64,000 nucleotides of DNA from Chlamydiia bacterium (GTDB lineage Bacteria; Chlamydiota; Chlamydiia; Chlamydiales; Simkaniaceae): contig JAJACH010000002.1 in assembly GCA_022601645.1 (NCBI GenBank), positions 186,001 through 250,000 on the forward strand. Direction: 5' to 3'. The translations under genes and the position numbers were made by a program. The notes under the pieces were generated by a model that searched no databases, was not told where the DNA came from, and worked only from the letters and a program-made list of their open reading frames with translations. Position 1 is the first letter of the stretch; every line of letters starts with the position of its first letter. This document shows positions 9,220 through 17,479 of this stretch, one piece after another.

Positions 9220-9256
9220 TTTACCCCAATGTAAAGCGGCTTTACATTGGGGTAAA
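9220..9256. repeat. Dispersed palindrome, copy 2, extended to 37 bp
   Basis: The 21-bp core (9228-9248) is embedded in a longer perfect inverted repeat, giving 18-base arms around a central base. It lies between two convergent genes: 19 bases after the GH18 gene stop, and overlapping the last codons and TAA of the ABC permease on the other strand. A stem this long would work as a bidirectional transcription stop even though no strong T-run follows on either strand. It is the longest version of the element in the window. Confidence 0.9.
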
Positions 9257-9865
9257 TTGCTTTTGGCATCGGTCAAGGGCAAAGTCTATTACAAAGGCAA
9301 GCCCCATGGCGGGCAGCGTGCCAGCGATTATCAAATCAGTATTCATTGTTCGTAGGCCTTGCAGGATAAGGTCTCCTAGTCCTCCGGCTCCGACAAGCGA
9401 GGTGAGTGTGACCATTCCGATGGTCATCATGAACGCTGTGCGTATGCCTGAGAGGATCATGGGCAGGGCGAGGGGGAGTTCGACGTAGTAAAGCCGTTGT
9501 TTTCCGTTCATTCCCATGGCGCGGGCTACTTCGAGGGTGGTGCGGTCGATTTGTAGCATGCCGTGGTAGGTGTTGGTGAGGATGGGGAGGAGGGCGTAGA
9601 CCGTGAGGACGATGACGCCTGGGAGGAGGCCGATGGTGGGGTTATGCAGGTAGGGATGAAGGAGTGCGAGGAAGACGACGGTAAGGGCGATGAGGGCGAT
9701 GCCTGGGATGGTTTGGAGGAGGCCGACGAATTTAAGGGTGTAGTTTGGGAGGCGTTTGCCTTTGAGGTGGGAGAGAAAAACGCCGAGGGGGATGGCGATG
9801 AGGGCGCTTAGGAAGATGGAAAGGAGGGTGAGGTAAAGGTGTTCAAGGGTTTTTTGCCAGATCAA
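9242..9865 (-). CDS. Osmoprotectant (glycine betaine/choline-type) ABC transporter permease
   Basis: A 207-residue inner-membrane permease of the ProW/OpuCB class with about five to six hydrophobic segments. The EAA-type cytoplasmic loop is seen as EVARAMGMNGKQRLYYVELPLALPMILSGIR, with a following LVGAGGLGDLI segment typical of this subfamily. It starts at TTG after a GAGG site and overlaps the ATPase gene by 23 bases, so the two are cotranslated. No substrate-binding protein or fused binding domain is visible, either within this permease or next to it. Its stop codon is supplied by the palindrome at its 3' end. Confidence 0.85.
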   Translation of the reverse strand: MIWQKTLEHLYLTLLSIFLSALIAIPLGVFLSHLKGKRLPNYTLKFVGLLQTIPGIALIALTVVFLALLHPYLHNPTIGLLPGVIVLTVYALLPILTNTYHGMLQIDRTTLEVARAMGMNGKQRLYYVELPLALPMILSGIRTAFMMTIGMVTLTSLVGAGGLGDLILQGLRTMNTDLIIAGTLPAMGLAFVIDFALDRCQKQFTPM

Positions 9866-10565
9866 AGAAGGCCTCGACGAGGGGGTTTACGGGGTTATTT
9901 TGGATGTTTGTTGGGGTGTCGATTTGGAGGATTTGTCCTTCGTGCATAAGCGCGATACGGTCACCGAGTTTTAAGGCTTCGTCGGTGTCGTGGGTGACGA
10001 AGAGGACGGTTTTGTGGATTTGTGATTCGAGGTTTTGGAATTCGTCTTGGAGTTTTTCGCGGGTGATGGGGTCGAGGGCACCAAAGGGTTCGTCCATGAG
10101 GATGATGGGGGGATCGGCGGCAATCGCGCGGGCGACGCCGATGCGCTGTTTTTGCCCGCCGGAGAGTTCATGGGGGAAGCGGTCGATGTAGTTTGTCAAG
10201 CCAACGAGGGTGAGCATTTCATGGGTACGCTCAAGGATTTCATCGGGTGGTTTTTTCATGAGTTTTAGGACGATGCCGACGTTTTCACCGACGGTCATGT
10301 GGGGGAAGAGGCTGATTTGTTGGACGGCGTAACCGATGTTGCGACGGAGTTTTATGATGTCAAGGTCTTGGATGTTTTGGCCATTGATGTCGATGGTGCC
10401 AGTTGTGGGGTCGATGAGGCGATTGAGCATGCGAAGTAGGGTGGTTTTACCGCTGCCGCTTGTTCCGAGCAGGACTAAGCATTCACCTTTGTGTATGGTG
10501 AGGTTGGTTTCTTGCACGACGATTTTGTTTTTATAGCGTTTGGTGACGCTTTTAAACTCTATCAT
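9843..10565 (-). CDS. Osmoprotectant ABC transporter ATP-binding protein
   Basis: A 240-residue nucleotide-binding subunit of the OpuCA/ProV type. Walker A GTSGSGKT is at residues 34-41, the Q-loop at VQQISLFPHMTVGENV, the signature LSGGQ at 134-138, Walker B ILMDEP at 155-160 followed by FGALDP, and the H-loop at FVTHD. It lacks the C-terminal CBS domains that sense ionic strength in many OpuCA proteins. It starts within an ATGA overlap of the mreC stop and runs into the permease gene, so mreC and the transporter appear to be one operon. Import of a compatible solute such as glycine betaine is inferred from the family. Confidence 0.88.
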   Translation of the reverse strand: MIEFKSVTKRYKNKIVVQETNLTIHKGECLVLLGTSGSGKTTLLRMLNRLIDPTTGTIDINGQNIQDLDIIKLRRNIGYAVQQISLFPHMTVGENVGIVLKLMKKPPDEILERTHEMLTLVGLTNYIDRFPHELSGGQKQRIGVARAIAADPPIILMDEPFGALDPITREKLQDEFQNLESQIHKTVLFVTHDTDEALKLGDRIALMHEGQILQIDTPTNIQNNPVNPLVEAFFDLAKNP

Positions 10566-11365
10566 GGGACTATTAGTGTAACGTTATCTACTTCATCGAG
10601 ATTTCCAGCAACCATTTTTGCTTTGATGTCGTAGGAAACGGCGCCGTCTTTTAAGGGTTCGACGTGTGTCACGATGGCGACGGGGAGTTCTTTTGGAAAG
10701 ACGCCGTCGAGGCCTGTTGTGACGAGGAGGTCCCCTTCTTGGATGAGGGGTTTGGCTGTTTTTGTATCAAATCCGACTTGGCCTGTGATGAGGTCGCGTG
10801 CGGGGCCTTCGTTGTCGGCAAAGTCGTAGTTAAAGCCGACGCCTTTTAGGATGTGTGAGCGCGAGCGCCACAGGGCTTGGGAGGTGCCGCGAAGTTCTCC
10901 TTTGGCAAGGTAGTCGTCGTTTGAGGAGGTTTTGAGGGTGAGTTGGTTTAACGGTGCGGCGTCGATGCCTGAGCTTTCTAAGTTGGCGGCGAGGGTTTTG
11001 ATTTGTTCTTTTAAGAGGCGGTTTTGGCTTTCACCTCGTTTGACGCGGACGGCGGGGATGAGGTTCGCGTCGGTTAAAAGGCGAACGCGCGATTTCTTTC
11101 GTTCCACAAGGTCTACAAGGCCGATGAGGGCACCGTCTTTTAGAACTGAGGCGTTTGGCTTTACACCGTGTTTGGTGCCTTGGTTGATCCACAGGTGGGA
11201 GCTCCAAAAGGCGGGCTCCCGGTAGATGACTTGTCCAGCTCCTCGTGCGGGTTTGGCGCAGACGGTCATGAGGCTTGATCGCGGTCCACGAAAGAGTTTG
11301 GGAAAGCAAAAGATCATGAGTACGGCGAGAAAAAAGCCGATATAGCGTCTTTTAGGAAGTCGAAT
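10562..11365 (-). CDS. mreC: Rod-shape protein MreC, probably with an AUU start
   Basis: The periplasmic part (two beta domains, motifs such as LWINQGTKHGV, LIGLVD, VRLLTD and GDLLVTTGLDGVFP) identifies MreC, which organises the elongation/division peptidoglycan machinery; CT638 sits at this place next to tyrB. The first ATG (11317) would cut through the membrane anchor. Reading upstream in frame gives a basic head (RLPKRR) and an intact hydrophobic segment (YIGFFLAVLMIFCF). No ATG, GTG or TTG is available there, but a perfect GGAGGTGAT lies six bases before an ATT codon at 11363-11365. The ATT start gives 267 residues. The gene overlaps the end of tyrB by 14 bases. Function is firm, the start codon is inference. 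Confidence 0.8.
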   Translation of the reverse strand: MRLPKRRYIGFFLAVLMIFCFPKLFRGPRSSLMTVCAKPARGAGQVIYREPAFWSSHLWINQGTKHGVKPNASVLKDGALIGLVDLVERKKSRVRLLTDANLIPAVRVKRGESQNRLLKEQIKTLAANLESSGIDAAPLNQLTLKTSSNDDYLAKGELRGTSQALWRSRSHILKGVGFNYDFADNEGPARDLITGQVGFDTKTAKPLIQEGDLLVTTGLDGVFPKELPVAIVTHVEPLKDGAVSYDIKAKMVAGNLDEVDNVTLIVP

Positions 11366-12533
11366 AAATCACCTCCGCGAAAGAGTCTGCGACGTAATCT
11401 AGGTTTTTTTGGTTGAGACCAGAGATGTTCATTCGGCCGTTTTTGGTCATGTAGATGCCTTTATCCTCGGCGAGATGTTTCACTTGGGCCTCTGTCAAGC
11501 CAGAGAGACTGAACATGCCTTGTTGTCTTTCAAGGTAGCTCCAATCTCTTTCGGGGATTTTCTCACTGAGTTTGTTGGTTAACTCGCTGCGAAGTGCTTT
11601 GAGGCGGTCGCGCATGTGGTAGAGTTCTTCGTGCCATCTTTTGGTCAGCTCTGGACTGTGGAGGATGTGGGCGACGGTGATGGCACCGTGTCTTGGGGGG
11701 TTCGAGTAGTTGGCGCGGATCTGGGCCATGATGGTACTTCCGACTTCTTTTGGATGTGAGGAGACGGCGAAAAGGCACCCAACGCGCTCGCCGTAAAGGC
11801 CAAATGATTTAGAATACGATGAGGCAACGAGCATTTCGTGGCCGTTTGCTTCAAAAAGGCGGATGGCGTACGCATCTGAATCGATATCTTTTCCAAAGCC
11901 TTGGTAAGCAAAGTCAAAAAATGGGATGAGTTCCCGTTTTTTGATCACCTCCGACACTTCGCCCCACTGCTCGGGTGTGAGGTCACAGCCGGTGGGGTTG
12001 TGGCAGGCAGCGTGGAGGAGGACGACGCTTCTAGCTGGCGCTTCTCGAAGCGCGTCGAGCATATCAATAAAGTCGACCTGATTGTCCTTGAAGTAGGGGT
12101 AGTAGGCGAGCTCATAACCGGAGTGAAGGAATATCGATTTATGGTTGGCCCAGGTGGGGTTGGGGAGGTAGACGGTTTTTGTTGAGTACTCGGAAAGGAA
12201 TTCGGCACCAACGCGAAGCGCTCCTGTGCCACCGACGGTTTGGGTGACAAAGATGCGCTCGTCATTGCGGTTGTCGCCAAAGACGAGTTTTTTTGAGAGC
12301 TCTCGGTAGACGGGATCACCGCTCATGGGAAGGTAGACTTTGTTGGGCTCATGGGTTGCCATGCCAATATCTGTTTCACGCACTACATCGAGGGTTTCAT
12401 TTCTTCCCTGGGGCGACTGGTAAATGCCGATGGTTAAATCGACTTTTTGCTCACGCCTGTCGGCTTTGAATTTGGCGGCAACGCCAAAGATGGGATCTGG
12501 GGGAGTAAGCGGCACTGTTTCAAAAAAATCCAT
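11352..12533 (-). CDS. tyrB: Aromatic/aspartate aminotransferase
   Basis: A 393-residue class I PLP-dependent aminotransferase of the AspC/TyrB group. The sequence shows HNPTGCD (cofactor Asn region), DFAYQGF, the Schiff-base lysine 242 in SYSKSFGLYGERVG, and a C-terminal RMNISGL segment with the carboxylate-binding arginine. It interconverts aspartate or aromatic amino acids with their 2-oxo acids using glutamate/2-oxoglutarate. The start at 12533 is preferred over the in-frame ATG eleven codons upstream because GAGGAAAA precedes it. It is followed by mreC in the chlamydial order (CT637, CT638). Confidence 0.92.
   Translation of the reverse strand: MDFFETVPLTPPDPIFGVAAKFKADRREQKVDLTIGIYQSPQGRNETLDVVRETDIGMATHEPNKVYLPMSGDPVYRELSKKLVFGDNRNDERIFVTQTVGGTGALRVGAEFLSEYSTKTVYLPNPTWANHKSIFLHSGYELAYYPYFKDNQVDFIDMLDALREAPARSVVLLHAACHNPTGCDLTPEQWGEVSEVIKKRELIPFFDFAYQGFGKDIDSDAYAIRLFEANGHEMLVASSYSKSFGLYGERVGCLFAVSSHPKEVGSTIMAQIRANYSNPPRHGAITVAHILHSPELTKRWHEELYHMRDRLKALRSELTNKLSEKIPERDWSYLERQQGMFSLSGLTEAQVKHLAEDKGIYMTKNGRMNISGLNQKNLDYVADSFAEVIYSTS
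11368..11376 (-). promoter_or_regulatory. Strong Shine-Dalgarno site deciding the mreC start
   Basis: GGAGGTGAT, a full anti-16S match, lies inside the last codons of tyrB. The GGAGG core is six bases from the ATT proposed as mreC start. No other start in any frame with sensible coding lies at that distance. Confidence 0.6.
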
Positions 12534-12590
12534 GGTTTTTCCTCGTCTTGCATTTATTACGTTCAAAGTCTATACTGGTGGCCACTTTAC

Positions 12591-12663
12591 GGGGCGTTAG
12601 CTCAGTTGGTAGAGCGCAACAATGGCATTGTTGAGGTCAACGGTTCGACTCCGTTACGCTCCA
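12591..12663 (+). tRNA. tRNA-Ala (anticodon GGC)
   Basis: A complete 73-base cloverleaf: seven-pair acceptor stem with the G3:U70 wobble that marks alanine tRNAs, D arm GCTC/GAGC, anticodon stem CAACA/TGTTG with loop ATGGCAT (anticodon GGC), and T arm AACGG-TTCGACT-CCGTT. The discriminator is A; the CCA end is not encoded. Its last ten bases overlap the 3' end of the glycosyltransferase gene on the other strand. Confidence 0.96.
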
Positions 12664-13790
12664 TTTCTCTCGATAAAGTGTACATCAAGTTCTGCGTGTG
12701 GGGAAGTATTTCTCACTTGGAAAAATTTCTCAACATCTATTTTGTAACCCTGATTGAAAATCTCGAGGAGTTCTTTCGTTGTGTACTCTTCTCCGGTGCG
12801 ATTCCCAAAATCGCGGCTTTTTTGACTTACGACATTAAGGGGGATGTTAACGACCTTGGAATACTTGGTGCACAGTCCAACTCTTTCTAAGTTGGCTTTT
12901 TTGGACCATTTTTCCTCGAGGCCTGAGGGGTTATCAAATTTGAGTTTTAAGAGTTCTTTCTCGATGTCACTTCGGCAAAAGAGGGTGAAGTCAACGCTAT
13001 TTGGGTAGTTCCAGTCGCCATCGCCTGCAGAAAATTGCCACGCATAAAGCCCACTTCCCAAGTTAATGGTATGTGGAAGCGCAACATCGCGCTCTTGCAT
13101 GTAGCAGTGGGTGATATTTGTGCCAAGTCGATAATAAAATCCGTAGGCACCTGTTGTTTGCATTTCAAGTGCGGCTTCTTTGAGGTTAATGTGGTCTTTG
13201 ATGATCAGGTCATCAACGGCAAAAGCGATGTAATCGGCTTGCATGGCTTTTTTAACAAGCGTTTTAAAATCACTACGGCTTTCTTGTCTTAAAAAACGCA
13301 CTGCTGGAAAATCTTTTTTAACCGTCTCATATCCTTTTTCATACACATCATCGCTTGTGCGGTAGATGACCCACTTTCTCTGCGCATTTTTGACATACCT
13401 CTCGGTAGATTCTAAAAATGCGTACAGTTGCATGGGGCGATCATAGGAAAACACAACGATATCAGCACTTGTTTCTCGTGGATTAATGCGCGTGATTGGT
13501 GTTTGTCCAAGCTTTGCAAAAAACTTAGGCATGCTGACAAAATGGCCTTTTTCCAAAAGCTGCTGAATAGGCGTTTGTTTGAGCATTTTTGCCTTAAAAC
13601 GCCTTGGATACCCTTCGACTTCAATCAATTCTTGATCGTCATACGAGTGAATTATGCGGTAAAGATTCTCAACGGTCGCATCGACAAAGGTGACCTTTGT
13701 TTTTTGCGGCGTCGTAATTTTAAATATAACCCCTGCAACCAAACCCACTGCGATAAGGAAGGTGAAAAATCTATAAGAGATTTTGTGCAT
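12654..13790 (-). CDS. Membrane-anchored glycosyltransferase-like protein (GT-A fold)
   Basis: A 378-residue protein with one N-terminal membrane anchor (residues ~8-25). From about residue 110 there is a GT-A-like domain: IVVFSYDRPMQL at the start, a WVIYRTSD strand, and an AVDDLII segment around residue 215 in the place of the metal-binding DxD. Later segments (AYGFYYRLGTN, GSGLYAWQF, DFTLFCR) resemble acceptor-side loops of family 2 enzymes. The exact family and substrate are not recognised. It overlaps the end of glk by 20 bases, and its own 3' end runs into the tRNA-Ala gene on the other strand. A role in surface glycan synthesis is inference. Confidence 0.6.
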   Translation of the reverse strand: MHKISYRFFTFLIAVGLVAGVIFKITTPQKTKVTFVDATVENLYRIIHSYDDQELIEVEGYPRRFKAKMLKQTPIQQLLEKGHFVSMPKFFAKLGQTPITRINPRETSADIVVFSYDRPMQLYAFLESTERYVKNAQRKWVIYRTSDDVYEKGYETVKKDFPAVRFLRQESRSDFKTLVKKAMQADYIAFAVDDLIIKDHINLKEAALEMQTTGAYGFYYRLGTNITHCYMQERDVALPHTINLGSGLYAWQFSAGDGDWNYPNSVDFTLFCRSDIEKELLKLKFDNPSGLEEKWSKKANLERVGLCTKYSKVVNIPLNVVSQKSRDFGNRTGEEYTTKELLEIFNQGYKIDVEKFFQVRNTSPHAELDVHFIERNGA

Positions 13791-14697
13791 AGTGTTTTGC
13801 TCCTAATAGGGCTGTGTTGTCGTTTAAAACAACTTTAACGGGGATGCTATCCATGAGTTTTTTAAAGCGTCCCTTGTCAGAAAACTCATTCATAAAATGG
13901 TGTGTTTCAATAAATTCTAAGATTTTTGGGGCGATGCCACCGCCAATGAAAACGCCACCGAGTGCCATCATTTTAAGCGCTGTATTGCCCGCTTCTGCGC
14001 CGTAAAGTTTCACGAAAACCTCGAGCGCTTTATGGCACGTTTCATCCTTTCCTTCCATGCCGCGAACAGACACGTCCATGGGGGTTTTAGCGCCTGTATC
14101 CGGCATCTTTTTTGCCTCAACAAGGTAGGTATAGACGTTGTAAAGCCCAGGTCCTGACAAGATCCGTTCATACGAGGCGTGTCCAAATTTCCCAATGAGA
14201 TAGCGTAAAAGTTCAATCTCATTCTCGTTTCTTGGGGCAAAATCGCAGTGGCCTCCCTCTGAGGAGAAGGGAATGTGCGTTTTCCCATCGTAGAACATGC
14301 CAGCTTCTCCAAGGCCTGTGCCGGCAGAAATCAGCGCCTGATTTCCCTTAGAATTTGGATCACCCTCATTCAGGGTGTAAATCTCATCATCATTCAGCTC
14401 GCGAATCCCATATGCATTGGCAACGAGATCATTGATTAAAGCTTTTTTTGCAAAAGGGAATCCGTTGACATCAACAACCCACGGCAAATTCGTTGCTCGA
14501 CAAACCCCATTTTTAATCGGTCCTGCAATGCCAAAACACGCTCTTTCGACATCTTTTGCACCAAATTCATCGACGATTGTCTTTAAATCCTGGTAGTCTT
14601 GACTGGGGAATTTCTTCTCCCGCACGCATTTTCCGCTCTCATCGTAGAGGGCGAGGTGGGTCTTCGTTCCGCCGATATCTCCTGCTAGATCCATCAT
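13771..14697 (-). CDS. glk: Glucokinase
   Basis: A 308-residue Glk-family hexokinase. The ATP phosphate-binding loop GDIGGTKTHLALY opens the protein. Further motifs are GIAGPI, LPWVVD, LINDLVANAYGI with the catalytic Asp, ISAGTGLGEAG, and EGGHCDFAPRNE, followed by GGVFIGGGIAPK. It phosphorylates glucose to glucose-6-phosphate in the cytoplasm. Two adjacent ATG codons follow AAGGAAA; the second gives slightly better spacing. It is divergent from recA with a 66-base spacer. Chlamydia itself imports glucose-6-phosphate and lacks hexokinase, whereas environmental chlamydiae are known to have one, which fits the lineage inferred here. Confidence 0.92.
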   Translation of the reverse strand: MMDLAGDIGGTKTHLALYDESGKCVREKKFPSQDYQDLKTIVDEFGAKDVERACFGIAGPIKNGVCRATNLPWVVDVNGFPFAKKALINDLVANAYGIRELNDDEIYTLNEGDPNSKGNQALISAGTGLGEAGMFYDGKTHIPFSSEGGHCDFAPRNENEIELLRYLIGKFGHASYERILSGPGLYNVYTYLVEAKKMPDTGAKTPMDVSVRGMEGKDETCHKALEVFVKLYGAEAGNTALKMMALGGVFIGGGIAPKILEFIETHHFMNEFSDKGRFKKLMDSIPVKVVLNDNTALLGAKHYAQNLL

Positions 14698-14763
14698 TTT
14701 CCTTTTTTGATGATTATATACACCTCCTTATGACATATTCAACGAAAAAAGGAGTCCTTTTTT

Positions 14764-15837
14764 ATGAAGCAATCAGAAGAAGAAGGTAAGAAGAAAGCCT
14801 TAGAAATGGCTGTTACCTACATTAAGAAACAATTTGGCGAAGGCGCCATCATGTCAATGGGTGAAGGCGGACTAAAGCGCCAACACGATGTGATCAAAAC
14901 TGGCGCGCTTTCACTTGACATCGCACTAGGAATTGGCGGTCTACCAAAAGGGCGTGTTGTTGAGATTTACGGACCAGAATCGTCTGGTAAATCAACACTT
15001 GCAACCCATGCTGTGGCAAGCTGCCAACAAGCGGGCGGAACAGCCGCTTACATCGATGCTGAGCACGCACTTGATCCAACGTATGCTGAAAAAATCGGCG
15101 TTAACCTCGATAAACTCATGATCTCCCAGCCCGATTGCGGAGAAGAAGCGCTTAACATCGTTGAGATGCTCGCTCGTTCAAACGCCGTTGACCTAATCGT
15201 TGTCGACTCAGTTGCCGCTCTCGTGCCAAAATCGGAACTCGACGGCGAAATCGGAGACACGCATGTGGGTTTACAAGCGCGCATGATGTCACAAGCCCTT
15301 CGCAAACTCACCTCTACCCTCTCGCGTAGTAACACGTGCTGTATCTTCATCAACCAAATTCGCGAGAAAATCGGCGTCATGTTCGGTAGCCCTGAAACAA
15401 CCACAGGTGGCCGCGCGCTTAAATTCTACTCATCCGTACGCCTTGACATCCGCCGCATCGCAACCCTTAAAGGAAGCGACGGCGTTGAATTTGGCCTACG
15501 CGCTAAAGTGAAATGTGTGAAAAACAAAATGGCCCCGCCATTTAGGATTGGTGAATTCGACATCCTCTTTAACGAAGGCATCTCTCGTTTAGGCTCAATC
15601 ATCGACCTTGGCGTCGAGCAAGAGATCATCGATAAAAAAGGAAGCTGGTTTAGCTATAAAGAAAAACGCCTCGGTCAAGGAAAAGAAGGTGCACGCGCTG
15701 AACTCAAAGCTCACCCGGAACTTGCAAATGAAATCGAACAGCTCATCATCGAGAAGCTGCTACCTTCGAAATCACCAAGTCCCGAAGCTCCCGAAACGGC
15801 AGAGATGCCACCTGTAGGCGCTTTAAATCCTCAGTAA
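14764..15837 (+). CDS. recA: Recombinase RecA
   Basis: A full-length 357-residue RecA. Walker [10 protein letters not shown] is at residues 70-78, EHALDP and the Walker B strand [11 protein letters not shown] follow, then the DNA-binding loops (IGLQAR-like [18 protein letters not shown] and [21 protein letters not shown]). It forms filaments on single-stranded DNA and drives strand exchange, here alongside the recCBD genes in the same window. The ATG follows AAGGAG. The last ~30 residues are a Pro/Glu-rich tail, and their codons overlap ispA on the opposite strand by 92 bases. Ortholog of CT650. Confidence 0.97.
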   Translation: MKQSEEEGKKKALEMAVTYIKKQFGEGAIMSMGEGGLKRQHDVIKTGALSLDIALGIGGLPKGRVVEIYGPESSGKSTLATHAVASCQQAGGTAAYIDAEHALDPTYAEKIGVNLDKLMISQPDCGEEALNIVEMLARSNAVDLIVVDSVAALVPKSELDGEIGDTHVGLQARMMSQALRKLTSTLSRSNTCCIFINQIREKIGVMFGSPETTTGGRALKFYSSVRLDIRRIATLKGSDGVEFGLRAKVKCVKNKMAPPFRIGEFDILFNEGISRLGSIIDLGVEQEIIDKKGSWFSYKEKRLGQGKEGARAELKAHPELANEIEQLIIEKLLPSKSPSPEAPETAEMPPVGALNPQ

Positions 15838-16585
15838 ACGATTGCATCTCCGATGCAAAGCGTTCGAATGCGGGCTCTCTTCCTAAACAGAGGGCCGCAT
15901 TCATCGGATTTGACTGCAACCGATCCTCATCATAGTCTAGTAAATCATCGGCTAGCTGGAACGCCATGCCAAAATGATACGCCGCCTGTTCAACAACTGG
16001 CAAATAATCCGTGTTGCCCCCACTAAACACCCACCCAAACACAAACGCCGCTTCAAAAAGCGTGATCGTTTTCTTCTCAATCACCGACTTGAGCGTCTTA
16101 AAATCGCTCCCATCGCAATGAAGATCATCAAACTGTCCACCCGTTGCACCAGAAATTCCCGCTGAGCGCGTCGCACAATCAAGTACAATCATCCCCTCAC
16201 GTTCACCAGATAACCGCGCTTGCCGCCCAATTTTCTCATACGCCATGTTAATCAGCGCATAACTTGCAAGCAGAGCCGTTGACTCACCAAACGCCACATG
16301 AAGCGACTGTTGATCCCGTCTCGACTCCGCATCATCCATGCACGGCAAATCATCTGCAATAAGCGATGCTGTATGAAAATACTCAATCGAAAGCGCCGCC
16401 TCTGTGATATCAACCTTTGAACAGAGCGCCTCATTTAGCATCATGACAATGATCGGACGAATACGCTTTCCTCCGCTCAGTAAAGCATACTCACACGCAG
16501 AGCGAAGTGGATTTTCTGCACCAAAACACCCCATTGCTTCTTTGAGTTCAATCTCAAAGAGCGCTTTTAATCGTTTCATCTCCAT
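15746..16585 (-). CDS. ispA: Geranyl/farnesyl diphosphate synthase family enzyme
   Basis: A 279-residue short-chain trans-prenyl diphosphate synthase. The first Asp-rich motif DDLPCMDD is at residues 78-85 and the second, DDLLDYDED, at 213-221; GGKRIRP near residue 38 binds pyrophosphate. It condenses isopentenyl diphosphate with allylic diphosphates to give C15-C20 chains feeding quinone and undecaprenyl synthesis. The start has AAAGGG upstream and overlaps the GlmU-like gene by 32 bases, matching the chlamydial order CT628/CT629. The C-terminus ends in the normal place for the family, so its 92-base convergent overlap with recA appears genuine. Confidence 0.9.
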   Translation of the reverse strand: MEMKRLKALFEIELKEAMGCFGAENPLRSACEYALLSGGKRIRPIIVMMLNEALCSKVDITEAALSIEYFHTASLIADDLPCMDDAESRRDQQSLHVAFGESTALLASYALINMAYEKIGRQARLSGEREGMIVLDCATRSAGISGATGGQFDDLHCDGSDFKTLKSVIEKKTITLFEAAFVFGWVFSGGNTDYLPVVEQAAYHFGMAFQLADDLLDYDEDRLQSNPMNAALCLGREPAFERFASEMQSFTEDLKRLQVASLPFRELRDLVISKVAASR

Positions 16586-17186
16586 GTATACCCTTTATAG
16601 ACTTGCAAGGAAGCACATGAGCTCCCGGATAAAGAACTGTTCCCGGATTTGTCACAGCATTACAACCGACTTGCGCACCATCGCCTGCAAGCAAGCCCAG
16701 TTTTTTAAGTCCTGTTAACTCATTAGAAACGCGCACAATGCCCTTATCGTGCCGCACATTGGCCGTAACTGATCCAGCCCCCATATTGACCCCCATTCCT
16801 AAAATAGAGTCTCCTACGTAGTTTAAATGCGGTGCTTTGGCCTGATCTAAAAAAATCGAATGCTTCACTTCCGTTCCATGCCCAACAACACAACCATCCC
16901 CTAAAAGCACACCACCTCGAATATAGGCTCCATGACGGATCTCACAGTTCTGTCCAATGATACATGGGCCTTCAATGTAAGCACCAGGTTCTATCACCGT
17001 TCCTTTGCCAACAGCTACATCGCCTTTAATAAAGGCGCCTTCAGGCACCTTAACTTCAATCTTAAAGCTGCATTCCATCAAATAGTCATTTAAGCGAACA
17101 AGAGCATTCCAAACAGAACTATCATCAAAGATTTCCCTGTGGGAAAAACTGTCAGTTGTGAATAAAACTTTACTAGAGAATTCCAT
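16554..17186 (-). CDS. glmU: GlmU-like left-handed beta-helix acetyltransferase
   Basis: A 210-residue protein that corresponds only to the C-terminal, acetyltransferase-like part of bifunctional GlmU. Hexapeptide repeats (VxxGxxIxxG pattern) fill residues ~48-120. The KAPHLNYVGDS...NMGAGSVTANV segment matches the acceptor- and acetyl-CoA-binding region, including the catalytic-His region of GlmU. The N-terminal uridylyltransferase domain is missing, as in chlamydial CT629. It may acetylate glucosamine-1-phosphate or another sugar phosphate for UDP-GlcNAc/lipid A supply. It precedes ispA with overlap, and upstream of it lies the DnaA-box-rich spacer. Confidence 0.75.
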   Translation of the reverse strand: MEFSSKVLFTTDSFSHREIFDDSSVWNALVRLNDYLMECSFKIEVKVPEGAFIKGDVAVGKGTVIEPGAYIEGPCIIGQNCEIRHGAYIRGGVLLGDGCVVGHGTEVKHSIFLDQAKAPHLNYVGDSILGMGVNMGAGSVTANVRHDKGIVRVSNELTGLKKLGLLAGDGAQVGCNAVTNPGTVLYPGAHVLPCKSIKGIHGDETIKSAL

Positions 17187-17479
17187 ACCCTCGGATCATA
17201 TGCTAAAGGCAAGTTATTTGACAATTGTGATCAAACTTTCCACAACGGAAGAGAGAAGATATTTATATAAGATATGTATAAGTATTCTTCTTTATGCTGT
17301 GTGGAAATGTTCATACTGTGAAGAGAACTCTCTAGGGAGAAAAATGTTGATAACTTGTTCAGAATTCGTTCATAAACCCCCACTTATCAACAACCCGAAT
17401 CTATCATCAGGTTCACGAACAACAATTGACAACTTATGAACAACTTATAAAAAGTCAGAAAAAGTGTGATTTAGAGGCC
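17187..17479. other. Candidate replication origin: clustered DnaA-box-like sites
   Basis: This gene-free spacer contains at least five 9-mers close to TTATCCACA. TTATCAACA (8/9) occurs at 17384-17392 and in reverse at 17345-17353. TTATGAACA is at 17434-17442, CTTTCCACA at 17236-17244, and TGTGGAAAT (reverse ATTTCCACA) at 17300-17308. An AT-rich tract (17257-17296) that could unwind sits between them. In C. trachomatis the origin has been placed near hemB, only a few genes from the ispA/glmU/tyrB/greA neighbourhood (recalled, not checked). By eye the + strand is C-rich just left of here and becomes G-rich to the right of about 18.6 kb, the expected polarity, although other blocks break the pattern. 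Confidence 0.45.

Noticed and set aside
9119..9355. Open frame running through the palindrome after the GH18 gene
   Set aside because: It overlaps two real genes in other frames, has no ribosome site, and is a shadow of the inverted repeat.
10562..11317. mreC start at the first ATG (11317)
   Set aside because: It removes most of the membrane anchor and has no ribosome site, whereas a perfect site lies further upstream.
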